Shown one piece after another: positions 1 to 7,618 of a stretch of DNA of 64,000 nt (position 1 is its first letter; every line of letters begins with the position of its first letter). The DNA is from DASPJR01 sp035628505. GTDB taxonomy: Bacteria > Planctomycetota > SZUA-567 > H5-PLA8. Under the pieces are notes generated by a model. That model saw only the letters and a program-made list of their open reading frames with translations, had not been told where the DNA came from and made no database searches. The stretch covers positions 22,700 to 86,699 of the forward strand of contig DASPJR010000220.1 of assembly GCA_035628505.1 (NCBI GenBank). Reading direction: 5' to 3'. A program made the position numbers and the translations under genes.

Positions 1-636
1 CAGCGCTGCTTTGCGTTCCTGTTCTTCAGCCGTCACGTTCTCTGTCACAGCAGGTACCGCAGGAGCAGTTTGAACAATCTTTTGACGCTCGCGCTCGACG
101 CGTTCGAGCTGCGCAATGATTTCCTTCTGCCGCGCTTCGGCTTGTGCAAGCTCGCGTTGGATGCGCTGGCGTTCAGCTTCCCGGCGGCGAACTGCTGCTT
201 CGGCCTGTGCAGCCGATTCAGCAGAGGTGTTCTGCTGAGTGTGAGGAGCCGTTGAAACCAGCGGTGTGCTGCGGCGACCGCTGCTCGCAGCAAATAGCAG
301 GATTGCGATAACTGCAAGCGCGGCTACTGCTGCCGGAATAGCGAACTCTGGCGAGCGGGTCTGAAACTTGCGCTTACGGCGCAGAGCACGGCCCGAACCC
401 GGCCGATGAGCATTACTTTCCGCAATCGCGGCGAGCTCAGCTGTGCTTCCAGTCGATGCTCTCCTGCGTTCAGGCTTCAGCAACTCGCGCAGGTCGCGCT
501 CAACTTCCGCCGCCGAAAAAAGTTCACTTGGGGCGCGGCTGTCGGTCTCAAGCAAATGTTTGAGTTCGGCGCGCTCCAGGTCGCTGGCTTCGCCGCGCAG
601 AAACTTGTCATAGAGGTCATGTCGCGCGTCAGCCAT
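1..636 (-). CDS. Membrane-anchored anti-sigma-like partner, 3' end cut by window edge
   Basis: Reading frame open from an ATG at 636 to base 1 (212 codons visible, no stop). The start overlaps the end of the ECF sigma gene by 8 bases, so the two are translationally coupled, as sigma/anti-sigma pairs usually are. The protein has a charged cytoplasmic N-terminus (about 1-95, including RGEASDLERAELKHLLE), one transmembrane segment at about 98-118, and then a Glu/Arg/Gln-rich stretch (about 138-190) that should form a coiled coil. No zinc-binding HxxxCxxC motif is visible, so it is not a classical ZAS anti-sigma factor; a FecR-like regulator is possible but its domain would lie outside the window. 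The role is inferred from position and topology. Confidence 0.7.
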   Translation of the reverse strand, partial: MADARHDLYDKFLRGEASDLERAELKHLLETDSRAPSELFSAAEVERDLRELLKPERRRASTGSTAELAAIAESNAHRPGSGRALRRKRKFQTRSPEFAIPAAVAALAVIAILLFAASSGRRSTPLVSTAPHTQQNTSAESAAQAEAAVRRREAERQRIQRELAQAEARQKEIIAQLERVERERQKIVQTAPAVPAVTENVTAEEQERKAAL

Positions 637-1177
637 GAGTGGACCTCAGCTTTCGCAGGATACATTCTTCAAGAGCGCGTCGCGCACGCGAAATCAGCAT
701 GTCGACGGCGGTGCTCTGCATGGCCAGCTTTTCAGCAATTTCACGCGAACGCATCTGTTGTGTGTATTTCAGTTCAATCGCCGTTCGTGTGCGTTCAGTC
801 AGATCAGCCAGACAGGTCTTCAGCGCGTCCAGACGCGCCTGCGCATAGCCGGGAATGGCATGCGCCGTTTCACATTGCTCGGCGGCGTACTCGAAGCGAT
901 TCAAAACAGACTCGTCAATCGAAATAAACTTATGGCGGGCCTGGCGATAGTGCTGCAGCAGGATATTACGCGCAATGCCCCGCAGCCACGCTCCGAAACT
1001 TTGTGATGGATCGAAACGGTCGGCGCTTGAGAGCGCCTCGGCAAACACTTCCTGAACCAGATCTTCGGAGAAATGAGCATCGCCCGTCGCGGCGAGGAAA
1101 TAAGCCATCAGCCAGCGCCGGTTCTGCTCAACAATAGCCCGGGCCCAGACATTCTGTTGGTTCATGCACGTGTTCAT
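629..1177 (-). CDS. ECF RNA polymerase sigma factor (Rhodopirellula/Verrucomicrobium type)
   Basis: 182 residues, normal ECF length. Region 2 is clear (EDLVQEVFAEAL, then FGAWLRGIARNILLQHYRQ) and region 4 follows (LADLTERTRTAIELKY, then SREIAEKLAMQSTAVDMLI, a helix-turn-helix). The opening WARAIVEQNRRWLMAY is typical of a family expanded in Planctomycetes and Verrucomicrobia. It directs RNA polymerase to an alternative promoter class and is probably held by the overlapping downstream membrane protein. ATG at 1177 is used; a second ATG four codons in is equally possible. The target regulon cannot be read from the window. Confidence 0.93.
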   Translation of the reverse strand: MNTCMNQQNVWARAIVEQNRRWLMAYFLAATGDAHFSEDLVQEVFAEALSSADRFDPSQSFGAWLRGIARNILLQHYRQARHKFISIDESVLNRFEYAAEQCETAHAIPGYAQARLDALKTCLADLTERTRTAIELKYTQQMRSREIAEKLAMQSTAVDMLISRARRALEECILRKLRSTHG

Positions 1178-1372
1178 GCAAGCTTATTGACAGCAGGCCT
1201 GAAAACCTAACAAAAATTATTTTTAGAGTTCGCAAGCCGCTCGGCGGAGCCAATCGCCACATGAACTTACGTGAAAATACGTGGTTCTCGGGAACTTGCC
1301 GGAGTAGTCAATGCCATCGGCAGACGTGCAGGCGCCCTTGCAGTTCCGACTGCCCGCGAAGGAGGAATTTTG

Positions 1373-2785
1373 ATGAGTTCTAAACAGGCGATACTGTTCA
1401 TCGCATTTGTTTCGTGCTATATGGCCGCGGCCGCGGCCGAACCAGGCAAACCGAATTTCGTTGTGATTAACATAGACGATCTCGGCTATGCCGATATCGG
1501 TCCATTCGGATCAAAGCTCAACCGCACACCTAATCTTGATCGAATGGCCGCCGAAGGCCGGAAGCTCACGTGTTTTTACGCGGCACCGGTTTGCTCGCCA
1601 TCGCGCGCCGCTTTGATGACGGGCTGTTATCCCAAACGAGCCCTCCCAATTCCGCACGTCCTTTTCCCGGAAGATAAACATGGCTTGCATCCGGATGAGG
1701 TCACCGTCGCGGAACTGCTGAAACAAAGAGGTTATGCGACGGCTTGCATCGGCAAGTGGCATTTGGGCGACCAGCCGGAGTTTCTTCCGACAAAACAGGG
1801 CTTCGATGTTTTTTATGGCCTGCCGTATTCCAATGACATGGGTCCGGCGAGCGACGGTGTGAAAAGCGATCTCGGGGCGCCGCTTCCAAAAGCGGGTGCC
1901 GGTAAGGGCCAGCCGCCTTTGCCCTTGATGCGCCAGGACACCGTGCTGCAGCGCGTTCTTCCTGATGACCAGACGCGCCTTGTCGAACTCTACACGAACG
2001 AGGCCATCGCCTTCATTAAGAACAATAAAGACAAGAGCTTTTTCCTCTATATGCCGCACTCATCCGTCCACTTCCCTATCTATCCGGGTAAGGCATTCCA
2101 GAAGAAATCCACCAACGGCTATTACGGCGACTGGGTGGAAGAGACAGACTGGAGTGTCGGACAAATCCTGAATACGCTGCGGGAATCAGGCTTGGCCGAA
2201 AATACCCTGGTATTGTTCACCAGCGACAACGGTGGAACCGCGCGCGGTCTGAACACTCCATTGCGCGGGCACAAGAATTCAACCTTTGAGGGCGGCATCC
2301 GCGTTTGCACTATCGCCTGGTGGCCCGGAAAAATCCCTGCGGGAACATTCACCGATGCCATCACGGGAATGTTCGACATACTCCCGACGTTTGCGAGACT
2401 TGCAGGAGCCGATCTGCCGCAAGGTCGCAAGCTCGACGGGATGGATATCTGGCCGCTTCTTGCCGGACAGCAGGACGCCAAAGGACACGATGAATTCTTT
2501 TACTATCGCGGGCTGAAGCTCGAGGCTGTCCGTTCTGGACCCTGGAAGCTCTTCTTAGCCAGCGAGCAGCTGTACAATCTCGAAAGTGACATTAGCGAAA
2601 GCCAAAACGTCGCCGAATCAAATCCTGCTATCGTCGAGAGGCTCAAGTCATTGGCTGCGTCAATGAAAGATGATCTGGGCGTCGATGGACCGGGACCCGG
2701 ATGCCGCAGGCTTGGGCTGAATACAAATCCACTTCCTCTTATCGACCGCGACGGCAAAGTTCGACCAGGCTTCGAACCGAAGTGA
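1373..2785 (+). CDS. Secreted formylglycine-dependent sulfatase (arylsulfatase family S1)
   Basis: 470 residues from ATG 1373, chosen because GGAGG lies just upstream and it gives a clean signal peptide (residues 1-22, ending AAAAA-EP). An in-frame start at 1271 would only add 34 unconserved residues. The sulfatase signature CSPSRAALMTG supplies the cysteine converted to formylglycine; NIDDLGYAD and FTSDNGG supply metal-binding Asp/Asn, and GKWHLG is the conserved substrate-site block. It should hydrolyse sulfate esters, probably on sulfated polysaccharides, outside the cytoplasm. No sulfatase-maturase gene is near. It is divergent from the ECF sigma gene, with 195 bases between. The substrate is not predictable from sequence alone. 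Confidence 0.93.
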   Translation: MSSKQAILFIAFVSCYMAAAAAEPGKPNFVVINIDDLGYADIGPFGSKLNRTPNLDRMAAEGRKLTCFYAAPVCSPSRAALMTGCYPKRALPIPHVLFPEDKHGLHPDEVTVAELLKQRGYATACIGKWHLGDQPEFLPTKQGFDVFYGLPYSNDMGPASDGVKSDLGAPLPKAGAGKGQPPLPLMRQDTVLQRVLPDDQTRLVELYTNEAIAFIKNNKDKSFFLYMPHSSVHFPIYPGKAFQKKSTNGYYGDWVEETDWSVGQILNTLRESGLAENTLVLFTSDNGGTARGLNTPLRGHKNSTFEGGIRVCTIAWWPGKIPAGTFTDAITGMFDILPTFARLAGADLPQGRKLDGMDIWPLLAGQQDAKGHDEFFYYRGLKLEAVRSGPWKLFLASEQLYNLESDISESQNVAESNPAIVERLKSLAASMKDDLGVDGPGPGCRRLGLNTNPLPLIDRDGKVRPGFEPK

Positions 2786-3085
2786 GCATTAACGCCAGCA
2801 ATTACTTTCCCCGCAGCCAGAGCGGATCGATATTTTTCGCTGCGAGCTTCCGGGTACGCAAACGTCCATCTCCACAGATGTAACGAGATCATGCTGAAGA
2901 CATGAGCGAACGGAAAGTGCCGTCCAATTCCTTTCTTGATTGGATCATAAAAGGCATCTACTATTTGTATTGATGTATTTGATGTGCTCTGGTCGAATTC
3001 GGCAGTGCCGATACGCGCCGGCCCGAGCCAAAAGAAACTGAAGAGCATTTCGACAATCACACAAAGTATCGCAGCAAAGTACCTT
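2786..3085. other. Non-coding gap between sulfatase and tRNA
   Basis: AT-richer than its flanks. It holds one possible promoter (2936-2964). A long minus-strand reading across it resembles nothing I recognise and runs into the sulfatase gene antisense, so it was not called. Confidence 0.5.
2936..2964 (+). promoter_or_regulatory. Possible sigma-70-type promoter upstream of tRNA-Arg
   Basis: TTGATT and TACTAT are separated by exactly 17 bases. Each matches four of the six consensus bases. The site lies about 120 bases before the tRNA, farther than usual, so it is only a candidate. Confidence 0.25.
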
Positions 3086-3159
3086 GTCCCCGTAGCTCAG
3101 ATGGATAGAGCGCTGGTTTCCTAAACCGGAGGTCGTGGGTTCGAATCCCGCCGGGGATA
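3086..3159 (+). tRNA. tRNA-Arg (anticodon CCT)
   Basis: Full cloverleaf over 74 bases. The acceptor stem GTCCCCG/CGGGGAT has 7 pairs with a G-U at the end. The D stem is GCTC/GAGC. The anticodon stem CTGGT/ACCGG encloses the loop TTCCTAA, anticodon CCT at 3120-3122. The T stem GTGGG/CCCGC has loop TTCGAAT. The discriminator is A and CCA is not encoded. It reads AGG codons. Both flanks are non-coding, and such arginine tRNA ends are common integration sites, but no integrase or duplicated tRNA end was seen. Confidence 0.97.
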
Positions 3160-3617
3160 TGCACTTATTCCACAGCAAAGCCTTTTGACGAAGCCCCTCT
3201 TGCCGTAGAGTCGAGCTTGCCAGTCTGGCCATTCCGATCGATGATCACTCAGATGCTTACGAGCGCGCACTACATCATCTGCGCTCACCAGCGCAGGAAT
3301 CTTTTGCAAGTGTTCCCAAGCCTCCGCCTCTAAGTTCGCCAAGTGCTCAGTTTTCGTTCCTTACTGCTCTGAGCCGCCGCGTGGCGGTCCCGAAGCTATT
3401 CCGGCCTTCCATCCGCGAGTCCAATCTGTAGCGGCGTCATTCTCAGCCTCGCGGTCAGATGCGAAAAAAGCACATGGCGGCAATGGATCGAACATCCTGC
3501 TATCGCACGGGTTACATTTTGATGCGCGGCGCTGCGACCGTCTGATTGATAATTCTGCAAAAAAACCGGGACAACGTAAGATTCAGCACCTTTGAACTGC
3601 AGAATGGGACCGCGCAC
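3160..3617. other. Gap after tRNA, no supported gene
   Basis: 458 bases with no convincing gene. A minus-strand frame of about 60 codons starting TTG at 3342 reads into the antisense of the tRNA; its C-terminal part is the usual tRNA translation artefact, and the rest matches nothing I recognise. Confidence 0.5.
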
Positions 3618-5153
3618 ATGAACGACGACCAATCGCAGGAGCCGCTTGCGAGCGAGATCCAGGGCTCGGCGGAAGATGACGCCTTGATCGAGGCGATCGC
3701 CGAACGCGCCGACAAGGACGCCTTTGCGGAGCTCTATGAGCGCTTTAACAATCCCGCGTTCAATCTGGCGCTTTATCTGACCCGCGACCGCACGCTGGCG
3801 GAAGATGCCGTCCAGGAGGCGATGCTGCGGATCTGGGTGTCGGCAAAGTCGTACACGCCGGGAAATCCACGCGGCTGGATTCTGCGGATCGTCGCGCGCG
3901 AAAGCCTGCACAAACTCAAGGCGCAGAAAAAGAGGTCACGACGCATGGAAACCAGGCCGAGCAGTGAGACTGAAGAACAAGATGACCCATCGGCACACTC
4001 AGAAGTCGTGCCGGCGCTGCGCGCGGTGCTCGACAAGCTGCCCGATGACGACCAGCAACTGGTGGCGCTTCATTTCGGTGCCGGGCTTTCGTTGCGCGAA
4101 ATGAGCGCTGAACTTTCGGTGCCGCGCCAGACGCTTCACAACAAGATCATGCGCATCCTTGCGGCATTGAAGGGCCAGCTCGCCGCCGGCGGATTCTCGG
4201 CAGCGATTCCGTTCGTGCGACCCGACAGCCTGTCTGAGGTGCTCACGAGCGGCCAGAGCTGCCCGGCGGGTCTTTCGGAAATGGTGCTCAGCCAGCTTGG
4301 CACCACCTCGCAATTGCCTGCGCTGTCTGAGCAGTCCACGAGGTCTGCCAGAGTTTCGAAGCTCGGGACGGCCAAGTCGACGAATGCCGGCGCAGGAACG
4401 CTCGGGCCTTTGTTTATCGCTACCGCAACGCTGACTCTGGCGGCCGGCGGCTGGTATGCGCTGAGTTCCGCACCCAAACAAGCGCCGCTGGTTACGCCGG
4501 CGCCCGCCGCACTCGCGCCCGTAGCAACGCCGCCGGCTCCCGTGCCCGCGGTTGTGCCGTTTAATTTCACCTGGAGTGCGCTGAACGAACCGGCGACGCA
4601 GTTCAAAGTAATCGGCGGCGGCTGGACCTGGCGCGGGCCGCAGGGAAATCAACCGGGCGCGATGGCGCTGCTCACTCCGACCTTCATCGCGCAAGTGCCG
4701 GTCAACGCTCCGAGCCGGCCTTTTGTCGTTGTCTTGAACGTCCGGAATCTCAAAGACATCGCCAATGTTGAAGCCACGTGGTGCGAAGAAACGGCGATCC
4801 CTGCGTTTGAACATTTCACTGTGAAGGATCCACCGGTTCAACCCAAAGGCTTCGAAGTTCACGTACACTTCAAAGACAACTATTCGATTTCGTACTTCAA
4901 CAAGACGCCGATCACGATTCGAAAGTTTGACAAGCCTTACCCGGCCGCACAGATTGTTCTCAGCTTGAAGAACATTGAGCTGGTTTCGCTTGTCGCGCGC
5001 GATCTGCTGCCCGGCGAGCAGTCCAATTATGGCGAGGAGCCCGAGCAGGTCCTGGCGCGACTGAAAGCGCAGCCCGGAAAAATCACGATCGGAAAATCAG
5101 AGCGCGTCGATTTCAGCCACATCAAGCACACAGTTACAGGAAATGTAAAATGA
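3618..5153 (+). CDS. ECF-type sigma factor fused to a transmembrane segment and C-terminal domain
   Basis: 511 residues from ATG 3618 (an upstream in-frame start at 3546 would add 24 unlikely residues). Region 2 (DAFAELYERFNNPAFNLALYL, then LAEDAVQEAMLRIW) and region 4 (LPDDDQQLVALHFGAGLSL, then REMSAELSVPRQTLHNKI) fill about residues 20-190. After a linker, a hydrophobic segment (GPLFIATATLTLAAGGWYAL, about 263-282) and an Ala/Pro-rich spacer lead to about 190 residues that look extracytoplasmic. The protein is far longer than a plain ECF factor. This suggests a membrane-tethered sigma factor sensing through its own C-terminus, or released by cleavage; that is inference. It overlaps the next gene by four bases. 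Confidence 0.85.
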   Translation: MNDDQSQEPLASEIQGSAEDDALIEAIAERADKDAFAELYERFNNPAFNLALYLTRDRTLAEDAVQEAMLRIWVSAKSYTPGNPRGWILRIVARESLHKLKAQKKRSRRMETRPSSETEEQDDPSAHSEVVPALRAVLDKLPDDDQQLVALHFGAGLSLREMSAELSVPRQTLHNKIMRILAALKGQLAAGGFSAAIPFVRPDSLSEVLTSGQSCPAGLSEMVLSQLGTTSQLPALSEQSTRSARVSKLGTAKSTNAGAGTLGPLFIATATLTLAAGGWYALSSAPKQAPLVTPAPAALAPVATPPAPVPAVVPFNFTWSALNEPATQFKVIGGGWTWRGPQGNQPGAMALLTPTFIAQVPVNAPSRPFVVVLNVRNLKDIANVEATWCEETAIPAFEHFTVKDPPVQPKGFEVHVHFKDNYSISYFNKTPITIRKFDKPYPAAQIVLSLKNIELVSLVARDLLPGEQSNYGEEPEQVLARLKAQPGKITIGKSERVDFSHIKHTVTGNVK

Positions 5154-5407
5154 AGCCTGCGCCGTGGAGCGTCGATCGCTGGGGCCGCCTTCTTGCGGGC
5201 ACGGCCACGCTGCTTTTTGCCGGGCTGGCTTATCTGCACAGTCCGCTCTGGCTGGGGGGCTGCGCGCTGACCGGATTCAACCAGCTCGTTTCGGCGCTGA
5301 CCGATGTATGTCCGGTTCACGCCATCTTGATCCGATGTGGCGCCCGCGAGCGCGAAGAACTTTTTGAGCCGAACGGCGCGCTGCGCGATCCAGTTTCGCT
5401 ACACTGA
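5150..5407 (+). CDS. Small YgaP-type transmembrane protein (DUF2892-like)
   Basis: 85 residues; the start shares ATGA with the stop of the sigma-factor fusion, so they are coupled. It has the hydrophobic pattern of the YgaP transmembrane domain: WGRLLAGTATLLFAGLAYL, then GGCALTGFNQLVSALTDV, then CPVHAILIRCGARE, with the typical Cys-Pro after the second helix. In YgaP the domain accompanies a rhodanese, but here it stands alone. Coupling suggests it works with the membrane-tethered sigma factor. A second member of the family lies at 55624-56100. Confidence 0.75.
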   Translation: MKPAPWSVDRWGRLLAGTATLLFAGLAYLHSPLWLGGCALTGFNQLVSALTDVCPVHAILIRCGAREREELFEPNGALRDPVSLH

Positions 5408-5732
5408 AATCATATCCCTGCCTCTACCTATACTAAGATGCTTCAGATCTTCGATTTGCACCGGAATTTTCTAGCTTATCTTTAAGGCTTATATAAGGGT
5501 ATGCAGACAATTGGCTTACATGAACAACTTCATTTGAAGTTTCCGAAAAACTCGCCCCCCACAGCATGCACGGGTGAGTTTCTCCGCATTGACCTTTTCC
5601 TCGTTAAACCATTTTGCGGTAGCGACTTATACAATAATGTCCTGCCGCTTCGGTGGCGCTGAAACGGTTTTTTGAAAATAGTCTGGGACAGTGCGCTTGT
5701 GCCTTCCTTTGTCACGGTGGGAGGGCACAGAG
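5408..5732. other. AT-rich leader before the N-acyl amino acid synthase operon
   Basis: 325 bases without a gene, clearly AT-richer than both sides. It contains a near-perfect dyad (AACTCGCCC near 5549 against GGGTGAGTT at 5572-5580) and a -10-like TATACAAT at 5628-5635 without a convincing -35 box. It is the only sizeable gap before the six-gene operon, so its promoter is most likely here. Confidence 0.45.
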
Positions 5733-6632
5733 ATGTTCGCACCTGAAGACGTTGAACTGCTCGGAACGCCGGCTCAAAACGGTACGCGCATGCGCCGCCC
5801 GTCCTCGGTCTCGCAGATTCTGCGCGTGATCAGCGACGATCTCGAACACGGCCGCCGCGATCTGGATGTCGGCAAGCAGGCCGATGAACCGCCCATCCAT
5901 GTGCTCGTCGCTGCCGACCGGCAGACACGCCGCCGCGCGTACCAGCTCGCGCACCGCGTTTACTCCGGACGCGGCTACGCATCGGACAGCGACGGCCTGA
6001 TCGTCTCGCCCTACGATGCCGACCCCCGCACGTTTACGCTGCTGGTGGTTGATGACCGCGGACGCGACGCGGCCACGATCACGCTCGTGTTCGATTCCGA
6101 CAAGCGCCTTCCCTCGGATGAGATTTATGGCGGCGAGCTGGACGCGTTGCGCGCGCAGGGGCGGCGCCTGGCAGAGGTCACGCGTCTGGCGATCTCGGAA
6201 GAGCATCAGCGCTACAAGTCGCTGCTCGTGCGCCTTTTTGATTTTGTCTACGTCTTCGCGCGGCCGGTGAAAGGCTACGACGATTTCGTCATCGAAGTCA
6301 ATCCTCGGCATGTGCAGTACTACCGCCGCCTGCTCGCGTTTGAAGTCGCCGGTCCCGAGCGGCCGTGCCCGCGCGTGCAGGGTGCGCCGGCCGTGCTGCT
6401 GCGCCTGGACCTTGCACACGGCGAGAACTGCCTGCGCCAGAGCCGCGCCAATCCCGGTGCGTGTGGCCGCTCCCTGTTCTCCAGCATGTGTTCGTGGATC
6501 GAAGAAGGCGCGATTGCTGAATTCCTCTGTCGCAGCCACAAGCCCATGAGCGCCGACGACGCCGACTACTTCGGCCTCCAGCCGTTCGGAAACGTGCAGG
6601 CGCAGGCGCCGATGCTGGCTGCCGGTCAGTGA
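5733..6632 (+). CDS. FeeM-type long-chain N-acyl amino acid synthase (GNAT/autoinducer-synthase fold)
   Basis: 299 residues from ATG 5733, with GGGAGG about 10 bases upstream. The middle matches the FeeM catalytic core: RRRAYQLAHRVYSGRGYA, a long acidic strand region, RRLAEVTRLAISEEHQRY, then VIEVNPRHVQYYRRLLAFE. This family moves an acyl chain from acyl-ACP to the amino group of an amino acid and is structurally related to LuxI-type synthases. It is the first gene of a tight operon with ThiF, nitroreductase and ABC-exporter genes, suggesting a modified, exported lipo-amino acid. The acyl length and amino acid cannot be read from sequence. The C-terminal 90 residues look lineage-specific and contain several Cys (CGRSLFSSMCSW). 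Confidence 0.82.
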   Translation: MFAPEDVELLGTPAQNGTRMRRPSSVSQILRVISDDLEHGRRDLDVGKQADEPPIHVLVAADRQTRRRAYQLAHRVYSGRGYASDSDGLIVSPYDADPRTFTLLVVDDRGRDAATITLVFDSDKRLPSDEIYGGELDALRAQGRRLAEVTRLAISEEHQRYKSLLVRLFDFVYVFARPVKGYDDFVIEVNPRHVQYYRRLLAFEVAGPERPCPRVQGAPAVLLRLDLAHGENCLRQSRANPGACGRSLFSSMCSWIEEGAIAEFLCRSHKPMSADDADYFGLQPFGNVQAQAPMLAAGQ

Positions 6633-6657
6633 TCTTCCAATCACGCGGAGAACGCCG

Positions 6658-7605
6658 ATGATGCAGACAACTGAATTCAACTATGAACGGGCTTTCGCCC
6701 GCAACCGCGGGCTGCTCAGCGCGGAGGAGCAGCACACGCTGCGGCGAAGCTGCGTGGCGCTGGCCGGCCTGGGCGGCGTCGGCGGTGCGCATCTGCAGGC
6801 GCTGACGCGGATGGGCATCGGCGCCTTCCGCCTCGCCGATCCGGACACGTTCGAAGTTGTCAACTTCAACCGGCAATCTGGCGCGCGCCTGGATTCGCTC
6901 GGCCGCAACAAGGCCGAGGTCATGGCCGAGACGGCGCGCAGCATCAATCCCGAAGCCTGCGTTCAGACCTTTACCGAAGGCATCAGCCGCGCAAATCTCA
7001 ATGCGTTCCTCGCCGGCGCCGACGTTGTCATCGACGGCCTCGAATTCTTCTGCATCGAAACACGGCGCATGCTGTTTGCCGACTGCCGCGAACGGCGCAT
7101 TCCCATCATCACGGCCGGCCCGATCGGCTACGGCGCGTCGGTGCTGGTCTTCACCGCTGAGGGCCAGCCGTTCGAAACATTTTTCCGCATCGAGCCGGAG
7201 ATGACGCGCGCGGAGCAGATTCTCGCCTTCGCGCTGGGGCTTGCGCCGGGGCTCGGAGGCGATGTGGATCCCCGCTATGTCGATGTCGAGGAGCAGAAGG
7301 GTCCAGCGCTGGCATCGAGCTGCCTGCTCTGCGCCGCCGCGGCGGCCACCGAAGTGCTGAAGCTGCTCTGCAAACGCGGACGGATTTCGGCGGCGCCAAA
7401 GGGTGTTCACTACGATCTCTTTCGCGGGCGAAGCGTGACGCTGCGACCGCGACCGTCGCTGACCCGCTCGCTGCGCGGCCGGCTTCTGCGCTGGATCGCG
7501 TTCCGGCGCTTTCCCGCCTTTGCGGCGCAGCACGCGCGCGAATTCGCATCGCGCGAGGGCGCAGTTACCACTGCGCTTTCAGCGACCGGCAATGTGGCTC
7601 ACTAA
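6658..7605 (+). CDS. ThiF/E1-like adenylyltransferase
   Basis: 315 residues. The nucleotide-binding loop is GLGGVGGAHL (about 37-46), followed by LADPDTFEVVNFNRQ with the conserved Asp and Asn-x-x-Arg, and GRNKAEVMAE with the ATP-contacting Lys. Family members adenylate a C-terminal carboxylate (ubiquitin-like proteins, peptides) or an amino-acid carboxylate. No zinc-ribbon or rhodanese is attached. A CLLC pair near residue 222 could be catalytic or metal-binding. It lies 25 bases after the N-acyl amino acid synthase and 13 before the nitroreductase, so a plausible substrate is the free carboxylate of the N-acyl amino acid, or a small partner encoded elsewhere (inference). Confidence 0.88.
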   Translation: MMQTTEFNYERAFARNRGLLSAEEQHTLRRSCVALAGLGGVGGAHLQALTRMGIGAFRLADPDTFEVVNFNRQSGARLDSLGRNKAEVMAETARSINPEACVQTFTEGISRANLNAFLAGADVVIDGLEFFCIETRRMLFADCRERRIPIITAGPIGYGASVLVFTAEGQPFETFFRIEPEMTRAEQILAFALGLAPGLGGDVDPRYVDVEEQKGPALASSCLLCAAAAATEVLKLLCKRGRISAAPKGVHYDLFRGRSVTLRPRPSLTRSLRGRLLRWIAFRRFPAFAAQHAREFASREGAVTTALSATGNVAH

Positions 7606-7618
7606 GGAGATTCCCCGC

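Noticed and set aside
2945..3232. Minus-strand frame over the tRNA containing GFEPTTSGLGNQRS
   Set aside because: This peptide is the well-known translation artefact of antisense tRNA sequence, not a protein.
3121..3342. Minus-strand frame ending PRRDSNPRPPV
   Set aside because: The end is again antisense tRNA; the rest has no homologue I recognise and only a TTG start.
3999..4868. 289-codon minus-strand frame inside the sigma-factor fusion
   Set aside because: Arg/Gln/Gly-rich shadow of the real gene, whose sigma motifs and stop overlap with the next gene are clear.
6298..7533. 411-codon minus-strand frame across the FeeM and ThiF genes
   Set aside because: Antisense shadow typical of GC-rich coding DNA; both plus-strand genes carry family motifs.
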